DNA of 64,000 bases from Flavobacterium alkalisoli (GCF_008000935.1 NZ_CP042831.1:2852001-2916000), one strand, 5' to 3'; shown: positions 1 through 9,663, numbered from the stretch's first letter. A program made the numbers and translations. Notes: generated from the sequence alone by a model not told the origin.

Positions 1-60
1 TTTTCCTGATAGCATAATATGATTTTTTATCCTACTAATTTACAAATAAATAAAATGAAA

Positions 61-85
61 AAAGCAGCCCATTGGGCTGCTTTTT
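61..85 (-). terminator. Intrinsic terminator of the T9SS triad
   Basis: The 8-bp stem AGCAGCCC (63-70) pairs with GGGCTGCT (74-81) around a 3-base loop. A-rich sequence on the left becomes a U-rich tail in the minus-strand transcript. It lies 22 bases past the stop of the OmpA-family gene. The T run on the right means it could also stop transcription coming from the left. Confidence 0.85.
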
Positions 86-106
86 ATTGGTGGTTTGTTA
101 AGTCCT

Positions 107-1977
107 CTATTTTTTCACGATTACAAACTCAGAGCGTCTGTTCTTAGCATGCTCTTCCTCTGTACATTTGTCTTTACAGTCAACAAGTGGCTGGCTCTCA
201 CCATAACCCTGTCCTGAGATGCGCTCCTTGGCAATGCCTTTGGAGATTACATACTGAACAGTAGATTTTGCCCTTCTGTTAGAAAGGTTCATGTTGTACT
301 GGTCACTACCACGGTTATCGGTGTGTGCCTTAACCATGATCGTCATCTCCGGATGGCTCTTCATTACCTCTACTAACTTGTCTAGCTCAAAGGCAGCCTC
401 TTTGGTGATGTTGCTCTTATCAAATTCAAAGAAGATGTCGTTAAGGGTAATTACTTCTCTATCAATAATCTCCTCGATCGGTTTCAGGTCAGCCATAACG
501 TTCACCTCACCACCATGGGTTTTGGCAATCGGGAAGCTGTTCTGCTCATAACCCGTCATGCTGGCCTGGATGGTATAGGCCCTGTCACAATCAACATTGT
601 AAACTACCTTACCTCCTGCATCTGCAGTCCTGGTCTCAATAACATTGTTCCTCTCATCAAGGATCGATACCCTGGCGCTTGCCAGCGGTTTGCCCGTGTT
701 GGCATCCCTTACCATTACAATAGCCTCAACGCCACAGATTGGCGTTGCGCTGTAAAGCTGGTCAACACCTGTCCTGTTACTGCTGAAGAAACCGATGTTC
801 TTCCGGTCATTGAAACTGAAGGCAAAGTCATCCTGTCCTGAGTTGATTGGTAAGCCAACGTTCATTACTTCTGTTCCTTTCTTCAGGTCCACCAAAACAC
901 GTCCAGTGCTCCAAAGCCTTTCCTTCCGTCTGAGGAGAAGTACAGCTTGCCCTCTGAGGTGATGTATGGGAAATTGTCATTGGCTGGGGTGTTGATCTTA
1001 TCCCCAAGGTTCTGTGGCTCACCATAGGTGTTGTTGCCCTTAACCTCCACCTTCCAGATATCGTTGCCGCCCTGGCCTCCCGGACGGTTCGAAACAAAGT
1101 AAAGCGTCTTGCCGTCTGCACTGATGGCAGGGTTACCTGTTGAGTAGGTCTTCTCGTTGAAAGGAAGCGGCTGGATGTTACCCCATTTGCCGTCAGCCTT
1201 GGTAGCCTTGTAAAGGTATACCTGGCCCAGTTTAAGGTTGTTGTCCTTATCCCTCTCAAACTGTTTGCTCTCCTTAAAGCTCTCGCTGGAGAAATACATC
1301 GTGTTACCGTCTGCGCTTACCGCTGCAGGGCCGTCGTGCCATTTGCTGTTCACATCGGCAATAGGGGTCGGCTCACTAAGGGTACCGTCGGCATTATAGG
1401 TAGCCATGTACATATCAAGGAACGGCTGTTCGTTAGCCCCGTAGGTCTTCCTTGCCGTATTTCTTGCGCTGGTGAAGTAGAAGTTGTTGTCATCGGTAAG
1501 TACCGCACCAAAGGAGCTGTACTTCTCATCGTTGATGTCCAGCTTCTTCTCATCAAACAATCTTGTCTGGTTCCTTAATTTCGGAAGGTAGTCAGGGTCT
1601 TTCATAAAGGCCACAGACCTCTCGTCATTCGGCTTTAACTGGGCAAACTTACGCATCTGCGCATTAGCCTCCTCATACCTGCCTTCGGCCTTAAGCATCT
1701 GGGCATAGTGGTAATAGATCTCAGCTTCCTGCTGGCTCTCGGTAGCCTTGGCATACCATTTTACCGCCTCCTTGCTGTTAAAGACATTGTAGTAGCTCTC
1801 GGCCAGCTGCCTGTAAACATAAGGGTCGCTCTTGCCTGATAGCTTCATATATTCATTGGCGGCATCAACATATTCCATCCTGGCATACAGCTTGTCCGCC
1901 TTCTCGGTTTCCCTGCTCTGTGCCATGGCAAACTGTGCTGCCAGCATAAAACTTAAACTGATATATAGGTTCTTCAT
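107..1977 (-). pseudogene. OmpA-family protein (PD40/TPR type), frameshifted
   Basis: This gene encodes an outer-membrane lipoprotein-like or periplasmic protein that would anchor to peptidoglycan and work with the neighbouring PorP/SprF protein. The frame opens at ATG 1977 with a signal peptide ending in AMAQ. TPR-like helices follow (about residues 25-135), then WD40/PD40-type propeller repeats with motifs such as SADGNTMYFSS and SADGKTLYFVSN. Near residue 363 the frame runs into a stop at 883. A second frame, open from 895 to 107, continues the same protein: propeller end, a carboxypeptidase-regulatory-like beta domain, then an OmpA C-terminal domain with TDNRGSDQYNMNLSNRRA. Restoring one G in the sense-strand run TTTTGG-TGGAC gives FWVDLKKG and a continuous protein of about 623 residues. 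Apart from this single indel both halves look intact, so either a sequencing error or a very recent mutation fits. The gene is 20 bases behind porP and is noticeably GC-richer than most of the window. Confidence 0.85.
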
Positions 1978-1997
1978 TTTTCTTGGTCGCTTTTAGG

Positions 1998-2933
1998 TTA
2001 GAAATAACGTGGTGAACGTGATACTTTCTTAGGGAAGTTCAAATCGAATAACAGCATTACCTCATGCGAGGCTGGGGTAGTGATGTTAAGGTCGGAAACA
2101 ATATGGTCATAGGCATAACCCAGCCTAAGGTTAGGGGTAATCCTGTAGTTGACCATACCACCAAAAGAGTCATCAAGCCTGTAGGTGGCCCCGATCTCAA
2201 AGCGCTCAAAGAACAGCGCATTCAGTGAACCGTCTATAGAAGGCGATACGTTGAAGGCTGATTTTAACATGAAAGAGGGTTTTAGCTTTACGTTATCCGA
2301 TAACTGGAATACGTAACCCCCCGTTAGGAAGTAGTGCTGAACTTCCGATCCGAACTGAAGGTCAGTTCCGCTTTGGGTAAGGTCAAGGTGCTTGCTCTTA
2401 AGCATGTTCGGTACCGAGAAGGCCACATAGTACTTCTGGGTGTAGTAGAAGAATCCTGCACCTATGTTGAAATAGGTGTTGTTAACGTTCTCACTGAAGG
2501 CAGGGTCGCCCGGCGCCGGTACATATCCGTTACCGATGTCACTGTATAGCCCCACATCGTGGAACGTTGCTCCGGCCTTAAGGCCAAGGGCAAGGCGGTG
2601 CTCTCCACCTAAGTTAAGGGTGTAGGAGAAGTCCGCATAGGTGTTGGTCTCCTTTACAGGACCGATCTGGTCGTTGATTACAGATAGGCCCAATCCCACA
2701 TTCTTACCTACAGGGCTGTGCCCTGAGAAGGTTGCCGTGGTTGGGGAATCCTGGATGTCAACCCACTGTTTGCGGTACAATAACCCAAAGGACAAATTCT
2801 CCTTCGAGCCCGCATAGGCAGGGTTGATCACGTTCATGTTATACATGTACTGCGTATAGTGCGGGTCCTGCTGTGCAGAAACATCAGCAAGGCCACACAA
2901 TGCCACCAAAGCGGCAAGGTATATTTTTCTCAT
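1998..2933 (-). CDS. PorP/SprF family type IX secretion membrane protein
   Basis: A predicted outer-membrane beta-barrel of 311 residues in the PorP/SprF family. It has a signal peptide (MRKIYLAALVALCGLADVSAQ) followed at once by the family hallmark QDPHYTQYMYNMNVINPAYA. The rest alternates short beta strands typical of barrels (for example GLGLSVINDQIGP). In Flavobacterium johnsoniae, SprF-like proteins are needed for secretion or surface attachment of a partner with a type B C-terminal domain encoded next to them, so the likely client is the giant protein just upstream in the operon. I chose ATG 2933 because it begins the signal peptide; an in-frame upstream codon at 2960 would add nine unlikely residues. 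Like the OmpA gene it uses GC-rich codons, which may reflect high expression. Confidence 0.93.
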   Translation of the reverse strand: MRKIYLAALVALCGLADVSAQQDPHYTQYMYNMNVINPAYAGSKENLSFGLLYRKQWVDIQDSPTTATFSGHSPVGKNVGLGLSVINDQIGPVKETNTYADFSYTLNLGGEHRLALGLKAGATFHDVGLYSDIGNGYVPAPGDPAFSENVNNTYFNIGAGFFYYTQKYYVAFSVPNMLKSKHLDLTQSGTDLQFGSEVQHYFLTGGYVFQLSDNVKLKPSFMLKSAFNVSPSIDGSLNALFFERFEIGATYRLDDSFGGMVNYRITPNLRLGYAYDHIVSDLNITTPASHEVMLLFDLNFPKKVSRSPRYF

Positions 2934-2950
2934 GTGTGTGTTTTCTTTTT

Positions 2951-2995
2951 TGTTAGGCAAAGGAAGACAGGGGAGCCCATAAGGGCTCCTTTGCC
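2951..2995 (-). promoter_or_regulatory. Long intergenic mRNA hairpin between adhesin and porP
   Basis: In the minus-strand transcript GGCAAAGG (995-988 side) can pair with CCTTTGCC (963-956 side). Inside this, GGAGCCC and GGGCTCC form an inner stem with a 4-base loop (972-978 with 983-989). The outer and inner stems share two bases at their junction, and a bulge of about 10 bases lies on one side. The sequence after the structure is A-rich rather than U-rich, so it does not look like a standard terminator. It sits in the 78-base gap between the giant gene and porP. An RNA-processing, stabilising or partial-attenuation role is inference. Confidence 0.55.
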
Positions 2996-3011
2996 ATACC
3001 TTTATTATATC

Positions 3012-6000
3012 TTAGTCTTCTCTGTTGATGTAAACCCAACCCGTTTTGCTGGTACCATCATTTAACTCAAGTGAGTAGAAATAAGTACCTGTAGGAAGTT
3101 CTTTTCCGTGTTCGTCAAGTCCATACCACTCGTTAGTATAATCTGTTTTACTGTAAACCTCTTTACCGTAACGGTTAAAGATGCTTAGCTTGGTTACACC
3201 AAATCCTCTAAGGTCGAAGTTATCGTTCATACCATCTTCATTTGGCGAAATACCACGAGGGATTAAACATGCTATACTTTCAACACTCTGTACAAGAACA
3301 GAAGAACAGATATCACCACCCAGAGGAGTTACTGTTACCATATAGTCTCCTATCTCTTCAGCTGTAACTGTAAGACCTGTGCCTATCGTAGATCCGTTAG
3401 GCCCTGTCCATTCGATAGTAACCGTGTTTTCAGTATAATTATCATCAAGAGAAACCTCAAGAATATATAATCCGCCTTCACAGCCACCTGTTATTCCAAG
3501 TACCGGAGTAGGAACAACAGTTATTGTAAAGCTGCTCTCGTCTGAACAGTCAGTACCTTCAACCTGAGCATAGATATAAACCATCTGTCCAGATGTTAAC
3601 TCAGTACCAGCTGTAAGCATATCACCTGAACCTGCAGGACCTGTGTAGTAGTTGTTTCCTGCACTTAATTCCGGTAACACATAACTGTCACAAGAAGTAA
3701 CATCTGTCATAACATCTGCAACAGGAAGAGGAGTAATAGTTACCTGAACGGCTTCACTGGCAGTACATCCGTTGCGGTCTATCACAACTTCATATATACC
3801 ACTTTCTGTAGCGGTAATAGTGCTTCCTGTATCTGGTAATGCAGCACCTTCAAATGTCCAGCTATATGTAGCTTCAGTAAGGTCAAAATTAATAGGAGTA
3901 ACCGTTACCGTAACTGTTTCGCCTTCACACACGTCAAAGTCTCCGTCTAAAGTGAATTGAGGCGGGTTGTTTTCAATAATAAGATCAAATGACCAAACTG
4001 TAAAACAATCGCTGCCATTTTCCTGTACCCTTACATAGATAGTCTGGTTAGTAGTTGTAGTGTAAGAGTCCGGTAAATTATCTTCACCTCCAAGATTTGC
4101 TGCTGCCTCAGTTAAATAGTAAGTAAATGTAAAGTTTTCAGGATTTTCAAGTCCTGCAATAATATCTACCATACTATCCGGCAGGTTAAATGTAGCACTT
4201 CCTGTAGTATTACATACAGCAAGGTCATTAGGGTCCTGCTCTTCAATCTCTTCAGCTAAACGAAGCAATACACTAGTATCTCTAACTAATAATTCACCGT
4301 TACAGTTTGTATAAGTAGCACGCGCTGTCATTGTTGTAGGCTCGGTTACACAAACAGTAATCTCTTCCTGATCACTGTATGATACACCATCCTGAAGCCA
4401 CTCAAAAACAACGTTTGAAGTTCCGTTTGGAGTAAATCTCCAAGCCTCTTCAGTTGCTGTCCAAGGACCTGTGTTTCTTCCATCCGGAACAAAAGCTACA
4501 GTACCACCGGCATTTTGAAGACCTACAACACCGGCACCATTTTGCCAAGAAGTACAAGGAATTCTGTTACCAATATAAATCTCAATTACGTTTGATATTT
4601 CATAAAGAACAATCTGAGTAGTTTGTCCGCCAATAGCAGGATCGTTGTTACAAGCGCCGCTAAACTGAGCTACCTCAGAGAAGTTTACAACAAGTGCACG
4701 ACAAGGGTAGTTACCTAATACCTGGAAGTTAATATCCGGGTCAACGTTGTCGTTATTAATGCTTGGGTCGATATCCTGATAAACACCATAGATAGCGTTT
4801 AGGATAGGGAATCCTGTATTAGGGATTGTTTGGTTAAATGACCAAGGACAATATCCGCTTGGGTTACCTGTATTAAATGTCACTACTCCGTTTGAACCTA
4901 CAAGAACCTCTGAATAGATTTCTCCAAAGAAACAGAAATCAAAAGGAAGTTGTACAAGTGGAGACCAAACGTCGTCCGTACCAACTGATACCGGAGTACC
5001 ACCCGTGAACGGGAACGGCGGAGCATAGTCAATGCTTTCTATTTCGTATGAAGAAGTTTCTCCTGTTTGTAGGTAATTTGCAGTAAGAGGAATACAGTTG
5101 TCTTCTTCCGGACAAATTACGATTTCACTATTAGGAAGTAATATCTCAAGTTCAGGATCGAATACCTCTACATTTGCACATCCAGGTGGATTAAAGATAG
5201 AGAATACAAGTGGTCCTGCCCATAGACTTATATCTGACTCGCTACAAATAGCTCTTACATAATATTCATAATATTCACCTTCTTCTATATCAAGTGTATA
5301 AGTAGGGTTATCAGTAACAATTACTGATTCTGCAGGAGTTTGACCCGGGTTACCGGTACCCATAGGCTGTACAACAACTTCCCATTGTGTTTCACTTCCT
5401 ACAGGAGTCCATGAAAGCTCTACAAATGATGTACCCTGCATTCCTGAAGAAAGTAAATCTACAGGAGCCGGACATGTAAGGATCTGTAAGATTACATTAT
5501 CTACAGCCGCTGGAGGGTTTGTACCCACACTACCGTCATTTCTCCATTCGAATACTAAACGTAAAGTTTGACCCTGATAAGGAGAAGCATCAAATATATA
5601 TGTTTCTGTAGTCCAGCTACTACTTTGGTTAAAGTTACCTCCGTACTGAATACCCCCACTATTTGTAGTTGTTATCATTGTACCAGGAGTAGGAGTGTAA
5701 GTAACCGGCACTATCCATGCTTTTAAATAGTCACAGCAGCTTTCTCCCATTGCAAGCCAATCGAACTGAAGAATAGCCTCACCAACACCTGTAGCAGGAA
5801 TTGCGATATCTCTATATGCATGTACTGTTGACGATGAATTGTTTGTATAAGCATTACTTGTTCCACTGTCATTAGAAATGTAAAGTGAACTTGTAGGGCT
5901 GTTACTTACCGCAGTACCAACTACCCATTGGTTTGGTTGAGTACCATTATTAAGAGTCCATTCTACAGGACCTTCAAAATCATCATAGAAATTAGTGTCG

Positions 6001-9000
6001 GCAGGGATTTGTGTTGTATTGAATACTAACGGACCTACCCAGAAACTGTAGTCATCCGTTCCACAATTACTTCTTACCCAAATATAGTATGTAGTTGAAG
6101 GGGTTAAGCCATCTAAATCTACAGTTGTAGGATCTACGTTATCTGTTACTACCGCATCCGGAGCCGGAGAGGTATTTGATGTAGAAAGATAATAATCATA
6201 ACTATCAGGTAAGTCTGCAGGTGGGTTCCAAGAAACTGTAGCAGAATCTTCTGTAACATTAGAAACTGCTAAACCATCCGGTGCAGGACAAGTTATTACA
6301 GATACATTAACATTATCTACAGCTGCAGGAGGGTTTGTACCAACACTACCGTCATTTCTCCATTCAAAAATAAGTCGAACTATTTGTCCTGGTGCGTAAC
6401 CGGAAGCATCTACAACATAATTAGCAGTTGTCCAGTTTGCATTCATATTAAGGTTACCCGGAGAAATTTGTGTACCACCACTAGCGCCGGTAATCATAGT
6501 TCCCGGAGTAGGTGTGAAGGTTATAGGAACCATCCAAACTCTTAAATAGTCACAGCATGATTCACCTACTGCTTTCCAGTCGAAAGAAACACTTATTTCA
6601 CTTACTGCAGTAGCAGGCATTTGTAAATCTCTATATGCATGTACTACCGAAGTGCTGTTATTTGTAAATGCATTTGATACGCCGTTATCGTTAGTTATGT
6701 ATAAAGAGCTTCCAGTACCATTACTTGTTGCGGTACCAACAATCCATTTGTTTGTTTGTGTACCGTTATTTAATGTCCATTCTACCGTGCCGTCTTCAAA
6801 ATCATCGAAGAAATTTAAGTCGGCAGGGACTTGTGGTGTATTAAATGCTAATGGTCCAACCCAGAAGCTATAATCGTCTGTTCCGCAATTGCTTCTTACC
6901 CAAACAAAATAACCTGTAGAATCGTCAAGAGGATCTAAAACAGCAGTTGTTCCAGGTACGTTATCAGTAGGAACTGTAGCATCTGTTGGAGGTGTATTTG
7001 TTGTTGATAGATAGTAATCAAAAGTAGGTGAAACTGATGAAGGTCCCGTCCATGAAATTGTTGCCTGATCTATTTGCAGATCATTAAGAACTAGGTTAGT
7101 AGGAGCAGGACATGTAATAACCGAAAGGTTAACATTATCTACCGCAGCAGGAGGGTTAGCACCAATACTGCCATCGTTTCTCCACTCAAAAATTAAACGC
7201 ATTACCTGACCTGAATAAGCAGTAGCATTAACTACATAGTTTGCCGTAAGGAAGTTTGAGTTCATGTTTTGGTTACCACCAAACTGAGTTCCTCCACTTG
7301 CAGCCGCAGTAATTTGTGTGCCCGCTGTAGGTACAAATGTTGCAGGTACTACCCATACTCTTAGATAGTCACAGCAAGATTCACCAACTGCTCTCCAGTC
7401 ATAAGAAAGAAGTAACTGATCTACAGTTGCAGGCATCTGGATATCTCTATATGCATGTACTACTGAAGTAACAGTATTTGTAAATGAATTTGAAACACCT
7501 GCATCATTTGTTATATATAAGGAGTTACTACCTCCATTATTTACGGCATTACCTATTACCCATTGGTTAGGCGCTGTACCGTTACTTAAACTCCATCCGG
7601 ATGCAGCTTCAAAACCATCAGTAAAGTCCATGGCTGCAGGAAGCTGAGTTGTCATAAATATATATGGACCTGCCCATGCACTAAATGTACCGTTACCACA
7701 ATCGCCTCTTACATAGTACTCATATGTAGTAGCTTCTGTAAACGGAGTACCTCCGGTTGTAGCTGTTACATTATAGTTACTGTTAACAGTGATGCCTGTG
7801 CCCGATCCGGCAGGTATACCTGTACCTACAGGTTGAACAACAATTTCCCATTCTGTTGAACCATTTGCGTTCCATGAAAGATCTGCTGAGTCATTATCAA
7901 TATTTGTTGCAGATAAGTTTGTAGGAGGAGGACAGTTTACAACCTGTACTGTTAATGTATAAGGTGTAGACTGAGGTGTAGCCCAAGTAGAAATTACTAT
8001 ATAATATGTTGTTCCTGATAATACTGATACTGTTGGAAGGGAAACAGGTGTTGTAGCGTTACCCACTCCACCAGCTAAACAGTTAACACCAATATCTGCA
8101 CAATCATCATAAACAAAAATACCGGCAGCATTGCCTGTACCTGTCATATTTATACTAATTACTCCATCGGCAGTTGCAGTATAAGCATATACTACATCAT
8201 CACCATTAAGATAATTGTTTGTTGTACCACAGCCTGATGCCCCCGGTGAACCACTGTAGTCGTCTCCATAGTTTGAGGTGTTATCTGTAGTAGAATAAGG
8301 CAATGTCGTTATTTCTATAGGAGCCCCGCAAGTTTCGCCAAGGGCTGCCGTACTAAAGTTTAGCGGACCTGCCCATGCACTGTAGTTTCCTACACCACAA
8401 ACAGAACGCACATAAAATTTATAGTTTGTATCAGGATCAAGATTTTCTGCAGTATAAGGAAGGAGGTCTGAGTAAACTTCTCCTATACCTGTTGAAGGTA
8501 AAGCGGCTTCTATTACTTCAATTTCCCATGAAGTAACACCTGTCGGGCTTGTCCAGTTTAATTCTGCAGAGTCTAGCCCGATATTAGCAACTGTTAAGGC
8601 AGTGGGAGGTAAACATTCTTCAACAATTCTTACATAGTCAATAAGCCATCTGTCGTCATCGTCACCTATCATTACGAAGGCCAGATATACAGACTGCCCG
8701 CCAAGACCTGTAAGTTGTACAGTTTTTTCGGTATATTCCTGCTGTACAGGGTTGATTTGTGTTTCAGTCCACTGAGTTATTTGTGTATAAGCGGCTAAGT
8801 TAGAAGGGTCTGGGTCTGTAGATACCATTATACGGTAAAGACCACCCTGATCACCATTTACACCCAAACGAGAATAAAAAAGTAACTGTGGGTTATCAGG
8901 CAAAGTTACAAGAGGGGTAACTAACCAGTCTTGTGGTGTCGGATCGGTATCCGGCACGTTTTCTCTGTCTACCATTGCAGAGTAAGTGCCCTCGTAGGCA

Positions 9001-9185
9001 GGGAATGGTTCGGCTGTACCGCCTGGTGTCTGTACCCAATCTTTTAAGGTTCCAAAACCATTATCATAAACATTCCATCCGGCAGGCGGAAATGTTCCTT
9101 CAAAGTCTTCGGGTGCATCCGGCAACTGTGCAAAAGAACACATGGAAATTAATGATAAAAAAATTAAGAATGTAATTTTTCTCAT
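3012..9185 (-). CDS. Giant multidomain adhesin-like protein, T9SS type B sorting domain
   Basis: A secreted or surface protein of 2057 residues. The signal peptide ends in MCSFAQ. An N-terminal cleaved-adhesin/MAM-like jelly-roll module follows (residues about 25-195). The middle consists of fibronectin type III-like domains (each ending near FYVRSxCG and AWAGP-LxF) alternating with jelly-roll modules that contain WTLNNGT, SVVHAYRD and DYLRVW. Three of these paired modules are close copies. A segment with an NHL/nidogen-like flavour (around GSNGVVTFNTGNPSGYCPW) comes next, then Ig/PKD-like repeats. The last ~85 residues form the gliding-motility-associated type B sorting domain: RGISPNEDGMND, then LSIFNRYGKEVY and GTYFYSLELNDG. 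It heads an operon with PorP/SprF and OmpA genes, the usual setting for SprB-type adhesins. The role in adhesion or gliding is inferred from architecture; no enzymatic domain is evident. Confidence 0.93.
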   Translation of the reverse strand: MRKITFLIFLSLISMCSFAQLPDAPEDFEGTFPPAGWNVYDNGFGTLKDWVQTPGGTAEPFPAYEGTYSAMVDRENVPDTDPTPQDWLVTPLVTLPDNPQLLFYSRLGVNGDQGGLYRIMVSTDPDPSNLAAYTQITQWTETQINPVQQEYTEKTVQLTGLGGQSVYLAFVMIGDDDDRWLIDYVRIVEECLPPTALTVANIGLDSAELNWTSPTGVTSWEIEVIEAALPSTGIGEVYSDLLPYTAENLDPDTNYKFYVRSVCGVGNYSAWAGPLNFSTAALGETCGAPIEITTLPYSTTDNTSNYGDDYSGSPGASGCGTTNNYLNGDDVVYAYTATADGVISINMTGTGNAAGIFVYDDCADIGVNCLAGGVGNATTPVSLPTVSVLSGTTYYIVISTWATPQSTPYTLTVQVVNCPPPTNLSATNIDNDSADLSWNANGSTEWEIVVQPVGTGIPAGSGTGITVNSNYNVTATTGGTPFTEATTYEYYVRGDCGNGTFSAWAGPYIFMTTQLPAAMDFTDGFEAASGWSLSNGTAPNQWVIGNAVNNGGSNSLYITNDAGVSNSFTNTVTSVVHAYRDIQMPATVDQLLLSYDWRAVGESCCDYLRVWVVPATFVPTAGTQITAAASGGTQFGGNQNMNSNFLTANYVVNATAYSGQVMRLIFEWRNDGSIGANPPAAVDNVNLSVITCPAPTNLVLNDLQIDQATISWTGPSSVSPTFDYYLSTTNTPPTDATVPTDNVPGTTAVLDPLDDSTGYFVWVRSNCGTDDYSFWVGPLAFNTPQVPADLNFFDDFEDGTVEWTLNNGTQTNKWIVGTATSNGTGSSLYITNDNGVSNAFTNNSTSVVHAYRDLQMPATAVSEISVSFDWKAVGESCCDYLRVWMVPITFTPTPGTMITGASGGTQISPGNLNMNANWTTANYVVDASGYAPGQIVRLIFEWRNDGSVGTNPPAAVDNVNVSVITCPAPDGLAVSNVTEDSATVSWNPPADLPDSYDYYLSTSNTSPAPDAVVTDNVDPTTVDLDGLTPSTTYYIWVRSNCGTDDYSFWVGPLVFNTTQIPADTNFYDDFEGPVEWTLNNGTQPNQWVVGTAVSNSPTSSLYISNDSGTSNAYTNNSSSTVHAYRDIAIPATGVGEAILQFDWLAMGESCCDYLKAWIVPVTYTPTPGTMITTTNSGGIQYGGNFNQSSSWTTETYIFDASPYQGQTLRLVFEWRNDGSVGTNPPAAVDNVILQILTCPAPVDLLSSGMQGTSFVELSWTPVGSETQWEVVVQPMGTGNPGQTPAESVIVTDNPTYTLDIEEGEYYEYYVRAICSESDISLWAGPLVFSIFNPPGCANVEVFDPELEILLPNSEIVICPEEDNCIPLTANYLQTGETSSYEIESIDYAPPFPFTGGTPVSVGTDDVWSPLVQLPFDFCFFGEIYSEVLVGSNGVVTFNTGNPSGYCPWSFNQTIPNTGFPILNAIYGVYQDIDPSINNDNVDPDINFQVLGNYPCRALVVNFSEVAQFSGACNNDPAIGGQTTQIVLYEISNVIEIYIGNRIPCTSWQNGAGVVGLQNAGGTVAFVPDGRNTGPWTATEEAWRFTPNGTSNVVFEWLQDGVSYSDQEEITVCVTEPTTMTARATYTNCNGELLVRDTSVLLRLAEEIEEQDPNDLAVCNTTGSATFNLPDSMVDIIAGLENPENFTFTYYLTEAAANLGGEDNLPDSYTTTTNQTIYVRVQENGSDCFTVWSFDLIIENNPPQFTLDGDFDVCEGETVTVTVTPINFDLTEATYSWTFEGAALPDTGSTITATESGIYEVVIDRNGCTASEAVQVTITPLPVADVMTDVTSCDSYVLPELSAGNNYYTGPAGSGDMLTAGTELTSGQMVYIYAQVEGTDCSDESSFTITVVPTPVLGITGGCEGGLYILEVSLDDNYTENTVTIEWTGPNGSTIGTGLTVTAEEIGDYMVTVTPLGGDICSSVLVQSVESIACLIPRGISPNEDGMNDNFDLRGFGVTKLSIFNRYGKEVYSKTDYTNEWYGLDEHGKELPTGTYFYSLELNDGTSKTGWVYINRED
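5465..7640 (-). repeat. Three tandem protein modules (jelly roll + FnIII) within the giant adhesin gene
   Basis: Three units of roughly 810-820 bases encode near-copies of one protein module. They share DFxDxFE, NNGTxxNxW, SLYIxND, VHAYRD, SCCDYLRVW, FEWRNDGS, NPPAAVDNV and TCPAP in the same order. Approximate jelly-roll spans on the plus-strand scale are 7100-7640, 6285-6830 and 5465-5990, with FnIII segments between them. The nucleotide copies have diverged (synonymous differences), so this is an older internal expansion, not a fresh slip. Confidence 0.85.
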
Positions 9186-9603
9186 AGATTAATATTTAGT
9201 TTGTTAAAAGGGTTTTAAATTTATAAAAAATTAAGGCACATTTTGTGTTAATTATCACACTGTAGCTTTAATATGAAGAAATTAAACAAAAAATAACTAT
9301 AAAGTTAGATAATGATTTTTTGTGTTATAAATAACAAAATATGTTAAAAAGTTTAGGATTTTAAAATTATTAATATAAAATGCTAAAATTGAATATTTGT
9401 TATTTAAAATATGGATTAAGAGGTGTTAATTGTTAATTTACTAAATTTTTACCTTAAATTAACATTTTGGCTTTATTGTATTATTTGTTTGTTAATTTTA
9501 TTAAAAAATAAAAATTATAAGAAAAATAGTATTTTTTAAATACTTATTTAGCTAAAAAAGGGTATAAAATAATGTTGAGTATTGTGAAAAAAAGCGTGTA
9601 AGA
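9186..9603. other. Long AT-rich intergenic region upstream of the T9SS triad
   Basis: About 420 bases of extremely AT-rich sequence with long homopolymeric A and T runs and stops in all frames. It must hold the promoter of the giant adhesin operon (minus strand), but I do not find a clean TAnnTTTG box within 100 bases of the start at 9185. No RNA gene or repeat is recognisable. Confidence 0.5.
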
Positions 9604-9642
9604 CAAAAAAAGCCCTTTATGTTCTTCAAAAACATAAAGGGC
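9604..9642 (-). terminator. Strong intrinsic terminator
   Basis: GCCCTTTATGTT (612-623 of this kilobase) pairs perfectly with AACATAAAGGGC (631-642), a 12-bp stem. The A7 run on its left gives U7 in the minus-strand transcript. It terminates the T9SS cargo gene that ends at 9664. Confidence 0.9.
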
Positions 9643-9663
9643 AGTATATACAGATTAGCAGTT

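Noticed and set aside
883..895. Programmed -1 frameshift in the OmpA-family gene
   Set aside because: The sequence at the joint (GTG TTT TGG TGG) is not a canonical slippery heptamer, no stimulating pseudoknot was evident, and loss of one G from a GGG run explains it more simply.
5465..7640. CRISPR array or satellite DNA
   Set aside because: The repeat unit is about 800 bases, coding, and diverged; there are no short identical repeats with unique spacers.
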